A stretch of 50,497 nucleotides of DNA, taken from contig JAJPKP010000065.1 in assembly GCA_021323675.1 (NCBI GenBank), positions 1 to 50,497 on the forward strand, read 5' to 3'. The notes under the pieces are model-generated. The model saw only the letters and a list, made by a program, of their open reading frames with translations, was not told the origin of the DNA and searched no databases. Position 1 is the first letter of the stretch. Every line of letters starts with the position of its first letter. Both the position numbers and the translations under genes were made by a program. The stretch is from Pseudomonadota bacterium. Lineage in GTDB: Bacteria; Desulfobacterota; Binatia; Binatales; Binataceae. Positions 43,234 to 50,497 of the stretch are shown piece by piece.

Positions 43234-44040
43234 ATGAAGCCATCCGCGCAACCATCCGGTGACGTTCATCAACGCGTCCAGACCCAGTTCGGCGCCGCCG
43301 CCAACGCCTATACCACCAGCGCCGGCCACAGCGATCCGATGCTGCTGCGGCGCGTGATCGAACTGGCCGCCCCAGCGCCGCGCGACCGCGCGCTCGACAT
43401 CGCTACCGGAGCGGGACACACCGCGCTTGCCCTCGCGCCCCATGTCGCCGAAGTCGTCGCCTACGACATCACCCCCCAGATGCTCGAGGAGACCGCGCGC
43501 AACGCCGCCGCGCGAGGCCTGGCGAACGTCCTCACCCGGCAGGGCGCCGCCGAAAAGCTGCCGTTTTCGGACTCAAGCTTCGATATCGTCACCGTCCGCC
43601 AGGCGCCTCATCATTTCGCCGACATCCGCGCCGCGATTTGTGAGATGGCGCGCGTGGTCAAGCCGGGCGGTCGCGTCGTAATCGTCGACAGCCGCGCCCC
43701 CGAAGATCCGGAACTCGATCGCGCCTTCAACTATATCGAGAAGCTCCGCGATCCTTCTCACGTGCGCAACTGGCGCCCCAGTGAATGGCGGGTGATGGTC
43801 CGGGAGGCGGGGCTGACCATCCTCGCCGAGCATCTGGACTTCTACACCGAGAAGGGCGGTCCGATGGACTTCGATGCGTGGACGCGGCGGATGAAGACGC
43901 CGCCCGCCGCGGTCGAGGAGTTGAAGGGACTGTTTCGCAACGCATCGCCGGCGCTGGTCGAGGCGCTGCGAATCGAAATTGATGGCGACCGGATCGGCTT
44001 CTGCGTCCCACAGATCGCGATCGCGGCAACGAAGGCATGA
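43234..44040 (+). CDS. class I SAM-dependent methyltransferase (UbiE/Coq5-like)
   Basis: 268 residues. Motif I is ALDIATGAGHTALALAPHV, followed by VVAYDITPQMLEE (the Asp that contacts the SAM ribose). RQGAAEKLPFSDSSFDIVTVRQAPHHF and VVKPGGRVVIVDSRAPE complete the UbiE-like pattern. It methylates a small molecule in the cytoplasm; quinone precursor or a catabolite cannot be distinguished. The ATG has a good aaaggag SD; the frame is open 8 codons upstream. It is divergent from the LysR gene and 118 bases upstream of leuC on the same strand. Confidence 0.93.
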   Translation: MKPSAQPSGDVHQRVQTQFGAAANAYTTSAGHSDPMLLRRVIELAAPAPRDRALDIATGAGHTALALAPHVAEVVAYDITPQMLEETARNAAARGLANVLTRQGAAEKLPFSDSSFDIVTVRQAPHHFADIRAAICEMARVVKPGGRVVIVDSRAPEDPELDRAFNYIEKLRDPSHVRNWRPSEWRVMVREAGLTILAEHLDFYTEKGGPMDFDAWTRRMKTPPAAVEELKGLFRNASPALVEALRIEIDGDRIGFCVPQIAIAATKA

Positions 44041-44096
44041 TCCGGTCTTCCGGCCGCTGGTGTCCCGGAGCCCTGGTGATTTAGAGTTCCGGTTCT

Positions 44097-44127
44097 TTGC
44101 TCAAGGCGGGAAGATGACGAATAATAA
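44097..44127 (+). promoter_or_regulatory. candidate promoter of leuCD
   Basis: TTGCTC followed by AATAAT (17-base spacing) or TAATAA (19-base). It lies about 31 bases before the leuC ATG, which has its own cggagg SD. No leader peptide or T-box was recognised. Confidence 0.35.
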
Positions 44128-44158
44128 GCAATTCGCTTCAGTTCGGAGGCTCGCTTAG

Positions 44159-45565
44159 ATGGCGGCGCAGACGCTGTTCGAGAAAATCTGGAACGACCAC
44201 GTGGTGATCGAGAAGCCCGGAGAGCCCGCGCTTCTCTATATCGATCTCCACCTGATCCACGAAGTCACTTCGCCGCAGGCGTTCGAGGCGCTGCGCAACT
44301 CGGGCCGCAAGGTCCGCGAGCTGCGCCGCACGTTTGCAACCCTCGATCACAATATCCCGACGATCGATCAGCTTAAGCCGATCGCCGATCCCGATTCGCG
44401 CTTGCAGGTCGACATGATGCGCAAGAACTGCCGCGAGTTCGGTGTCACCCTGTTCGACCTCGGCTCTCGCGAGCAGGGAATCGTGCACGTAATCGGCCCT
44501 GAACTCGGCCTCTCGCAGCCCGGCCTGACCATCGTCTGCGGCGACAGCCATACCTCAACCCACGGTGCGCTCGGCGCGCTCGCCTTCGGAATCGGCACCA
44601 GCGAAGTCGAGCACGTGCTTGCAACCCAGTGCCTGTGGCAGGCGAAGCCGAAGACCTTCGAAGTGCGAGTCGATGGCAAGGTCGGCCCGGGAGTTACCGC
44701 CAAGGACCTGATTCTCGGCATCATCGGGCGCATCGGCACTGACGGCGCCACCGGATGCGTAATCGAGTATCGCGGCGAAGCGTTCGAGGCGCTGTCGGTC
44801 GAGGAGCGCATGACCGTCTGCAACATGTCGATCGAAGCGGGCGCGCGCGCCGGCATGATTGCCGCTGACCAGAAGACGATCGATTATCTGCGCGGCCGCC
44901 GCTATGTACCGGATGGCGCCGCATTCGATTCACTCGCGAAGCGGTGGCTGGCGATGCGCACCGATGAGGGCGCCAAATTCGATCGCACTATCGCGTTTGC
45001 GGCATCGAGCTTCGCCCCGCAGGTCACCTGGGGCACCAATCCGGGGATGGTCGCCGACGTGACCGGCAACGTGCCGACTCCGGCATCGATGGCGAACGCC
45101 ACCGACCGCGGCACCATCGAGCGCGCCCTCGAATACATGGGTCTCAAAGGCGGCACGCCTATCGTGGACATCAAGGTCGACCGCGTGTTTATCGGGTCGT
45201 GCACCAACTCACGAATCAGCGACCTGCGTGCCGCCGCCGAAATCGTCAGGGGCAAAAAGGTCGCCTCCACCGTGCACGCGATGGTCGTGCCGGGATCTCA
45301 AACCGTCAAGGCTGAAGCGGAGAAGGAAGGACTCGATCGCATCTTCTCCGAGGCGGGATTCGAATGGCGCGAGGCCGGATGCTCGATGTGCCTGGGCATG
45401 AATCCCGACATCCTCAAGCCGGGCGAGCGATGCGCCAGCACGTCGAACCGCAACTTCGAGGGCCGCCAGGGCAAGGGCGGCCGCACCCATCTGGTGAGCC
45501 CGCAGATGGCCGCGGCTGCGGCGATCGCCGGGCACTTCGTGGACATCCGGGAGTGGATGAAATAG
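44159..45565 (+). CDS. leuC: 3-isopropylmalate dehydratase large subunit
   Basis: 468 residues, aconitase superfamily. The [4Fe-4S] ligands are visible in [13 protein letters not shown] and [11 protein letters not shown]. The N-terminal [17 protein letters not shown] is diagnostic for LeuC over aconitase and homoaconitase, and [20 protein letters not shown] is conserved. With LeuD it isomerises 2-isopropylmalate to 3-isopropylmalate in leucine synthesis. A ggagg SD precedes the ATG, and leuD follows after 54 bases. leuA and leuB are not in this window. Confidence 0.97.
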   Translation: MAAQTLFEKIWNDHVVIEKPGEPALLYIDLHLIHEVTSPQAFEALRNSGRKVRELRRTFATLDHNIPTIDQLKPIADPDSRLQVDMMRKNCREFGVTLFDLGSREQGIVHVIGPELGLSQPGLTIVCGDSHTSTHGALGALAFGIGTSEVEHVLATQCLWQAKPKTFEVRVDGKVGPGVTAKDLILGIIGRIGTDGATGCVIEYRGEAFEALSVEERMTVCNMSIEAGARAGMIAADQKTIDYLRGRRYVPDGAAFDSLAKRWLAMRTDEGAKFDRTIAFAASSFAPQVTWGTNPGMVADVTGNVPTPASMANATDRGTIERALEYMGLKGGTPIVDIKVDRVFIGSCTNSRISDLRAAAEIVRGKKVASTVHAMVVPGSQTVKAEAEKEGLDRIFSEAGFEWREAGCSMCLGMNPDILKPGERCASTSNRNFEGRQGKGGRTHLVSPQMAAAAAIAGHFVDIREWMK

Positions 45566-45619
45566 CGGCGGGCGGGAATCCCGTGGCATGGGGCGAAAAG
45601 AAGCGAGGAGATTTCTGAG

Positions 45620-46225
45620 ATGCAACCATTCAAGAGCTTCACCGGATTGGCCGCGCCGCTCGACCGCGCCAACGTCGATACCGATCAGATCATCCCGAAG
45701 CAGTTTCTCAAAGCCGTCGTCCGAAGCGGCCTCGGCAAAGGCCTCTTCTTCGACTGGCGCTTCAAGCCCGACGGCGCGGAAAACCCCGACTTCGTGCTCA
45801 ACAAGCCCCGTTACCGGAACGCTTCCATCCTGGTCGCGCGGCAGAACTTTGGCTCCGGAAGCTCGCGCGAGCATGCGGTGTGGGCGTTGATGGATTTCGG
45901 CATCAAGGCCGTCATCGCGCCGTCGTTCGCCGACATCTTTCGCAACAACAGCATGAAGAACGGCCTGCTGCCGATAATCCTGAAGCCCGAGGAAGTCGAG
46001 GCGCTGCTGCGCGCAATCTCGAAGTACGAGGCATACCAGCTCAAAGTCGATCTCGAAGGCCAGACCGTGACCGACGATTTCGGATGGGCCGCGCGGTTCG
46101 AAATCGACCCCTTCCAGAAGAAATGCCTGCTCGAAGGCCTCGATGACATCGCGTTGACCCTCGTCCACGAAAAGGAAATCACCGCCTACGAAGCAAAGCA
46201 TCCCCTCCCCTACCGCCCCGCCTGA
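45620..46225 (+). CDS. leuD: 3-isopropylmalate dehydratase small subunit
   Basis: 201 residues, the usual proteobacterial length. It has the swivelling-domain motifs [18 protein letters not shown] and [16 protein letters not shown], and [14 protein letters not shown]. LeuD closes the active site over the Fe-S cluster carried by LeuC. A gaggag SD lies upstream of the ATG. It is the second gene of leuCD and the last intact gene before the AbiEii remnant, whose frame starts 115 bases after its stop. Confidence 0.96.
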   Translation: MQPFKSFTGLAAPLDRANVDTDQIIPKQFLKAVVRSGLGKGLFFDWRFKPDGAENPDFVLNKPRYRNASILVARQNFGSGSSREHAVWALMDFGIKAVIAPSFADIFRNNSMKNGLLPIILKPEEVEALLRAISKYEAYQLKVDLEGQTVTDDFGWAARFEIDPFQKKCLLEGLDDIALTLVHEKEITAYEAKHPLPYRPA

Positions 46226-46340
46226 CGGCGGTAGTGACCGTTCAAGATCGAAGCGGCGCGCCTACAACCCCGCCGCTTCAGCCGCCTCGCGATGGGGCAA
46301 AGCCGCGCCGCATGCGCTACTCTTGGATTGATGTTCCCCG

Positions 46341-47591
46341 GTGCCATCCCCCGATCTGGATCTGGTTTTCCCGGATTATACGCTGCCCCGCAACGAAGCG
46401 CTTCGGCGCATCGGTTCAGCGATTCGCGAGTCCGTGAAACGCCTCAAGAAACAAGGCTTCCAAACGCGCGCAGTAGCGGCTTCGGATGCCGGCGGGACCA
46501 AATTGTTCGTCCGTAGCGGACGGCTCGAAGTCAACATCGAAGTTAACCTCGTCATGCGCGGCACCGTTCATCCAGTACGGACAGCGTCGCTTGTGCCAGG
46601 AGCGCGGGAGATGCTGCAAGCCGACCTCGAAATTTCCATCGTCTCGCTGGAGGACATGTACGGCGGCAAGCTGGTTGCGGCGATGGACCGGCAACATCCG
46701 CGCGATCTGTTCGATGTGATGAAGCTGTTTGTGAACGAAGGAATCACGCCAGGAATCCGCCGTGCTTTCGTGGTCTATCTGGCGAGCCACAACCGCCCCG
46801 TGCACGAGGTTTTGTTTCCGACGTTGCGCGACATCCGAAACGAGTATGAGAACAACTTTCAAGGCATGACAGAAGAACCCGTCGAACTCGGAGCTTTGCT
46901 CGCCGCGCGCGATCGGATGATGCGCGAACTTCAGCATGAGCTGAGCGCCGCCGAGCGTCGCTTCTTACTCTCATTGGTGGCGCCAGAGCCTGAATGGCCG
47001 CTGCTGGAAATCGAACACATTGAGAGCTTTCCCGCGTTGCGATGGAAGCTGCAGAACCTCGAGCAAATTCGCAAAAGGAATGCTCGGAAGTTCGCCGAAC
47101 AATCCGAGGCGCTCGCGCGGCTGCTAGCTTGGACGCTCAAAGCCGGGTCACAAGAGAGATCGACGGCGAACCCCGACAATGTTTCACTGACCGCTCATAA
47201 TCGTGTCGAGCCGGTCAGAACGGCGAGTCCGCGGTGTTGGGGCGCATCGGCGCATCCGCCCGTCGTTCACAGGTTGTGGACATCGGAGGAGTTGCGAGCA
47301 AAGTGCGCTGTGCGCAGTATCGTTCGTGGCGCTTTTCGGATGACGCGCGCGATCGGGCCGATTTCCGCTTCGTTGCGGCGTTTTCGCGGCCTCCGGTCCG
47401 CACGCGGAAGATGTTGTTGCCGGAAGGCCGGAGCGAAAAATGTTGCCAAATGTTGCTATTCCCCGGAGAAATCCTTCGTCTATGGGGCCTTTTTTCAGGC
47501 GCTTTCGATGCGCGGGCGGGGTTCGATGATTGCGGGCGCGGTCGCAAAGCTTCGGAGATCGACAACCGGCGTTGAATGCGTTCTGCCATAA
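46341..47591 (+). pseudogene. AbiEii/AbiGii-type nucleotidyltransferase toxin, 5'-truncated with read-through tail
   Basis: The open frame of 416 codons starts at a weak GTG with no SD. Residues 1 to about 265 match AbiEii-family toxins: PSPDLDLVF aligns with the xLSxDIDLVF segment (Asp5 and Asp7 being the metal carboxylates), VNIEVNLVMRG, YGGKLVAAMDRQHPRDLFDV, NRPVHEVLFP and ALRWKLQNLEQI. The family's first 40 or so residues, including the GG(T)AL nucleotide-binding element, are missing. A TGA stop lies just upstream, and the 115-base gap to leuD is too short to hold that part. From about residue 266 the frame continues for 150 residues of Arg/Cys/Ser-rich, non-homologous sequence, as expected after loss of the original stop. 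No AbiEi antitoxin is adjacent. Most likely a decayed toxin. Confidence 0.8.
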
Positions 47592-47603
47592 TCTGAAGAC
47601 GTG

Positions 47604-48590
47604 ATGAACGCCGCGACCATCACCGCCCAACCTGCGCACGCCGGGATGCGCCTCGATGTGTTCGTGTCGGCGCATCTGGCGCCTGAATTTTCGCGCTCGC
47701 AGGTCGCGCGGATGATCAAAGCCGGTCTCGTGACCGTCAATGGCGCACCGGCCCGCGCCTCGGGCGCGGTGCGCCCGGGCGATCGAATCGACGTGGCGCC
47801 GATGCCGGCCGCGATGACCCATCAGTCGCAGGGGGACGCGCCGGAAATCGACGTTATCGCGGAAGATGCTGAATTCGTCGTCGTCAACAAGCCCGCCGGC
47901 ATGACCGTGCATCCCGCCCCCGGCCATCCCGATTCCACGCTCGTCGATGCGCTGCTGGCGCGGTTTCCGGAGCTGGCCACGATGGCGGAGCCGGACGGCG
48001 TGCTGCGTCCGGGAATCGTCCATCGCCTGGACAAGGACACTTCCGGCGTGATGGTCGTGGCGCGAACGCCCTATGCGCGGACGGCGTTGGCGCGCCAGTT
48101 CAAGGATCGTTCGGTACACAAGACCTATCTCGCCGTTGTGCGCGGAATCGTCGCTCGCGATCAGACCACGATCTCCCGCCCCATCGGGCGTCATCCGACC
48201 GAGCGCAAGCGGATGTCGACGGTTTCGCGGACGCCTCGCGACGCGGTGAGCCACGTCACGGTTCTCGCGCGCTTTGCTGGCGTATCCCGGGAGGATTCGG
48301 GAGCGACCCTGCTGCTCGTGCGTCCGGAGACCGGCCGGACCCATCAGATTCGCGTGCATCTGGCCTCGATCGGTCATCCCTGCGCGGGCGATCGCCTGTA
48401 CGGACGCGGCGGTGGCGATCCGGCCTTCAGCCGCCACGCGCTGCACGCGCTGGCCCTGTCGTTCAGTCATCCGCGGACCGGCGATCGGCTTGAGTTCATC
48501 GCGCCCTTGCCCGCGGATCTTGGAGATTTTCTCGAAAGGAGAGGCATCGCCGTTGACGCCAGCCGCCTGCGCCAATGGGCGCAGGCATGA
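47604..48590 (+). CDS. rluD: RluA/RluD-family 23S rRNA pseudouridine synthase
   Basis: 328 residues. The S4 RNA-binding domain (about 15-75) has MRLDVFVSAHL and SRSQVARMIKAGLVTVNG, and the catalytic domain contains GIVHRLDKDTSG, whose Asp (about 143) is the nucleophile of pseudouridine synthases. RPETGRTHQIRVHLASIGHP and the linker between domains fit the RluA/RluC/RluD group. It modifies uridines in the large-subunit rRNA. A GTG one codon upstream is equally possible as start. It lies 336 bases upstream of rho. The exact target site is not determinable, so the symbol is given as the closest family type. Confidence 0.9.
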   Translation: MNAATITAQPAHAGMRLDVFVSAHLAPEFSRSQVARMIKAGLVTVNGAPARASGAVRPGDRIDVAPMPAAMTHQSQGDAPEIDVIAEDAEFVVVNKPAGMTVHPAPGHPDSTLVDALLARFPELATMAEPDGVLRPGIVHRLDKDTSGVMVVARTPYARTALARQFKDRSVHKTYLAVVRGIVARDQTTISRPIGRHPTERKRMSTVSRTPRDAVSHVTVLARFAGVSREDSGATLLLVRPETGRTHQIRVHLASIGHPCAGDRLYGRGGGDPAFSRHALHALALSFSHPRTGDRLEFIAPLPADLGDFLERRGIAVDASRLRQWAQA

Positions 48591-48645
48591 GCCCGGCCGG
48601 ATCGGTGCCGAGCAGCGCGCGGAACCCGGCAAAAATGAAACACCG

Positions 48646-48674
48646 TTGACAGAACGCCACGGCTTGGCTAGCGT
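48646..48674 (+). promoter_or_regulatory. candidate promoter of rho
   Basis: Perfect TTGACA, 17 bases, TAGCGT, in the 336-base gap after rluD. The predicted start of transcription near 48681 gives a leader of about 245 bases before the rho ATG. Confidence 0.5.
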
Positions 48675-48705
48675 TTCAGTAGCTTCCGCACCAAGGACGC
48701 TGTGG

Positions 48706-48733
48706 CGGGGTTGTCGGGAGACAAAACTCCCCG
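48706..48733 (+). promoter_or_regulatory. hairpin in the rho leader
   Basis: CGGGG-TTGTC-GGGA-GACAA-AACT-CCCCG: a ten-base-pair stem with one 4-base bulge and a tetraloop. The rest of the leader (48734-48926) has no gene, but contains TTTTC/GAAAA near 48836. It could take part in autogenous control of rho, as in other bacteria. Confidence 0.45.
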
Positions 48734-48926
48734 TTCCGAGCGGCCCGTTATTCCGAACTCAAGGCGTTTTCGTTCCGAATCCCGACCGCTTGGGGCAAGT
48801 GACTACATAGGGCTATTCCGGTTTGCGGGTCCCTTTTCGTGAAAACGTCGCTAACCTGCGGCGCGAACATTACATGCGCGGCAGCTATCACAGACAAAGA
48901 GAGATTTCAGGTTGCGGGGAAGGCAC

Positions 48927-50291
48927 ATGGCTAAAGGCAGAGGCGCAGCGCGCGAGAGCCACGACCATCTAGAGGTCGCGCCGCCGCGTCAGGTTCAACC
49001 GGTCCACAAAGAGCCGCTGGTAGTAATCAGCGAGGACGGCGTCCTCAACCTGAAGGCGCTCAAGGGCTCCAAGATCACCGAACTGGCGCAGATGGCGCGC
49101 GACTTCAACGTCGATGGCGCCACCAACATGCGCAAGCAGGAGATGATCTTCTCGATCCTGCAGGCGCAGGCCGCCCGCAACGGCTCGATCCTTGGCGAAG
49201 GCGTGCTCGAGATTCTACCCGACGGCTTCGGCTTCCTGCGCGCCCCGGCCTACAACTACCTGCCCGGCCCCGACGATATCTACATCTCCCCAAGCCAGAT
49301 CCGGAAGTTCAACTTGCGCACCGGCGACATCGTCTCCGGCTTGATCCGGCCGCCCAAAGAGGGGGAGCGATACTTTGCGCTGCTCAAGGTCGAATCGATC
49401 AACTTCGAGGACCCGGAGAAGGCGCGCGACAAAATCCTGTTCGACAACCTGACTCCGCTCTACCCGCAGGAGCGCATCAAGCTCGAATACGACCACGAAG
49501 ACCTGACCACGCGGATCATCGACCTGGTCGCGCCGATCGGCAAAGGCCAGCGCGGCCTGGTGGTCGCGGCGCCGTTCACCGGCAAGACGATGATGCTGCA
49601 GGCGATCGCGAAGGCGATTTCGCATAACCATCCCGAAATCGTCCTGATCGTGCTTCTGGTCGATGAGCGGCCCGAGGAAGTCACCGACATGCTGCGCTCG
49701 GTGCAGGGCGAGGTCGTAAGCTCCACCTTCGATGAGCCCGCGACGCGCCACGTGCAGGTCGCGGAAATGGTCATCGAGAAGGCCAAGCGGCTGGTCGAAC
49801 ACGGCCGCGACGTGGTCATCCTGCTCGATTCGATCACGCGCCTGGCGCGCGCCTACAACACCGTGGTTCCGCCCTCGGGCAAGATCCTGTCCGGCGGCGT
49901 CGATTCCAACGCGCTCCACAAACCCAAGAAGTTCTTCGGCGCCGCGCGCAACACCGAAGATGGCGGCAGCCTGACGATCATCGCCACCGCGCTGGTCGAT
50001 ACCGGCAGCAGGATGGACGAGGTGATCTTCGAGGAGTTCAAGGGGACCGGCAATCAGCAGGTGTCGCTCGACCGCCGCCTGCTGGAAAAACGCATCTTTC
50101 CGACTATCGATATCCAGCGCTCGACGACCCGCAAGGAAGAGCTGCTGCTGCCGCGCAGCACGCTCAACCGGGTCTGGATCCTGCGCAAGCTGCTGTCGCA
50201 GCTCAATGCGGTCGAGGCGATGGAGTTTTTGATCGACAAGATGCAGGGGACGAAGACCAACGAGGAATTCCTCGAATCGATGAACGCCTGA
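48927..50291 (+). CDS. rho: transcription termination factor Rho
   Basis: 454 residues including a short N-terminal extension of about 30. The N-terminal helical domain ([21 protein letters not shown]) is followed by the cold-shock RNA-binding domain ([16 protein letters not shown]) and the ATPase domain with [39 protein letters not shown], and the Q- and R-loops around [14 protein letters not shown] and GTGNQQV. The P-loop reads AAPFTGKT, where most Rho proteins have APPKAGKT or APPRTGKT, so a basic residue next to the nucleotide is Phe. Rho is a hexameric RNA helicase that ends transcription. A ggggaagg SD supports this ATG over the one five codons upstream. Confidence 0.97.
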   Translation: MAKGRGAARESHDHLEVAPPRQVQPVHKEPLVVISEDGVLNLKALKGSKITELAQMARDFNVDGATNMRKQEMIFSILQAQAARNGSILGEGVLEILPDGFGFLRAPAYNYLPGPDDIYISPSQIRKFNLRTGDIVSGLIRPPKEGERYFALLKVESINFEDPEKARDKILFDNLTPLYPQERIKLEYDHEDLTTRIIDLVAPIGKGQRGLVVAAPFTGKTMMLQAIAKAISHNHPEIVLIVLLVDERPEEVTDMLRSVQGEVVSSTFDEPATRHVQVAEMVIEKAKRLVEHGRDVVILLDSITRLARAYNTVVPPSGKILSGGVDSNALHKPKKFFGAARNTEDGGSLTIIATALVDTGSRMDEVIFEEFKGTGNQQVSLDRRLLEKRIFPTIDIQRSTTRKEELLLPRSTLNRVWILRKLLSQLNAVEAMEFLIDKMQGTKTNEEFLESMNA

Positions 50292-50317
50292 GGTGATTCG
50301 CGCGCTGATTGCGGCGT

Positions 50318-50346
50318 TTGGCCCGCGCGGCGCGTCCTGATAATAA
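50318..50346 (+). promoter_or_regulatory. candidate promoter of rpsB with a following hairpin
   Basis: TTGGCC, 17 bases, TAATAA in the 99-base rho/rpsB gap. A GGCGG/CCGCC hairpin at 50349-50368 would lie at the very 5' end of the mRNA and could be part of the control region of S2. Confidence 0.4.
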
Positions 50347-50390
50347 TGGGCGGTTATCCAGAGCCGCCATAAGAGGTTGCGAAACAGCAC

Positions 50391-50497
50391 ATGACCGAAA
50401 TCAGCATGAAGCAGCTCCTGGAGGCCGGGGTCCATTTCGGCCACCAGACCAGCCGCTGGAATCCGAAGATGAAGCCGTACATCTTCGGCGCCCGCAA
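50391..50497 (+). CDS. rpsB: 30S ribosomal protein S2, 3' end cut off
   Basis: The first 35 codons are visible before the window ends. The N-terminus [20 protein letters not shown] followed by [14 protein letters not shown] is diagnostic for S2. S2 binds the 30S head and body and is assembled late. An aagagg SD lies upstream of the ATG; a second ATG five codons downstream (MKQLLEAG) is a common S2 start and cannot be excluded. tsf normally follows rpsB, outside this window. Confidence 0.97.
   Translation, partial: MTEISMKQLLEAGVHFGHQTSRWNPKMKPYIFGAR

Noticed and set aside
47271..47285. DnaA-box-like TTGTGGACA
   Set aside because: A single imperfect copy with no cluster, no AT-rich unwinding region and no dnaA or parAB nearby.
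47137..47591. 150-residue tail of the AbiEii frame as a separate or functional domain
   Set aside because: Arg/Cys/Ser-rich composition with no motif; it looks like read-through of non-coding DNA. Overlapping frames in this stretch on both strands are equally unconvincing.

Overview
The window is high-GC, gene-dense bacterial chromosome from a Gram-negative (diderm) organism: it carries a complete tolQRAB-pal-cpoB envelope cluster, several lipoproteins and sppA. Glycolytic, heme, leucine and core genes (rho, rpsB) are mixed with many CaiB, amidohydrolase_2, luciferase-like (LLM) and VOC genes. That mix recalls soil deltaproteobacteria-like lineages such as Candidatus Binatota. The lineage is an inference from gene content only; no 16S or other marker is present to prove it. 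No phage, insertion sequence, integrase or CRISPR array was seen. The only defence-type gene is a broken AbiEii toxin remnant.

Layout. 1-1744 (+): end of a CaiB/BaiF CoA-transferase gene, a VOC protein and a coupled small protein. 1757-4185 (-): sppA, a DUF6306-like helical protein and a membrane zinc ribbon. 4349-11524: an MFS transporter, a secreted alkaline-phosphatase-superfamily enzyme, a 10-formyl-THF hydrolase-like formyltransferase, a BNR-repeat protein, a radical SAM protein and a lipoprotein. 11641-15267 (-): gap, pgk, tpiA, secG and tRNA-Leu(GAG). 15461-21566 (+): the tol-pal operon, then ribF. 21611-29692: a catabolic-looking block (hotdog dehydratase, Zn-alcohol dehydrogenase, aldo/keto reductase, two amidohydrolases closed by a strong terminator, then an LLM oxidoreductase and an exported methyltransferase-like protein on the other strand). 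29796-40680: a secreted TPR protein divergent from a heme block (fused hemD-hemE, hemH, hemY), into which a GST gene and an amidohydrolase/LLM pair are interposed, followed by dinB. 40856-44040: a 56-residue zinc-ribbon protein, an alpha/beta hydrolase, a LysR regulator and a methyltransferase. 44159-46225: leuCD. 46341-47591: AbiEii remnant. 47604-50497: an RluA-family pseudouridine synthase, rho and the start of rpsB.

How the genes work together. The gap-pgk-tpiA operon supplies central glycolysis. Tol-Pal maintains the outer membrane. HemD-HemE converts hydroxymethylbilane to coproporphyrinogen III in one polypeptide. HemH and HemY next to it resemble the coproporphyrin-type enzymes of Gram-positive bacteria. 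The amidohydrolase, LLM, CaiB, VOC and hotdog genes point to a broad capacity for degrading organic compounds, but their substrates cannot be read from the sequence.

The most noteworthy items are the HemD-HemE fusion and the split heme cluster, an amidohydrolase whose usual catalytic Asp is Arg, the decayed AbiEii toxin, an atypical Rho P-loop with a long structured leader, and several strong inverted repeats in intergenic DNA. I did not find a clearly novel multi-gene system.
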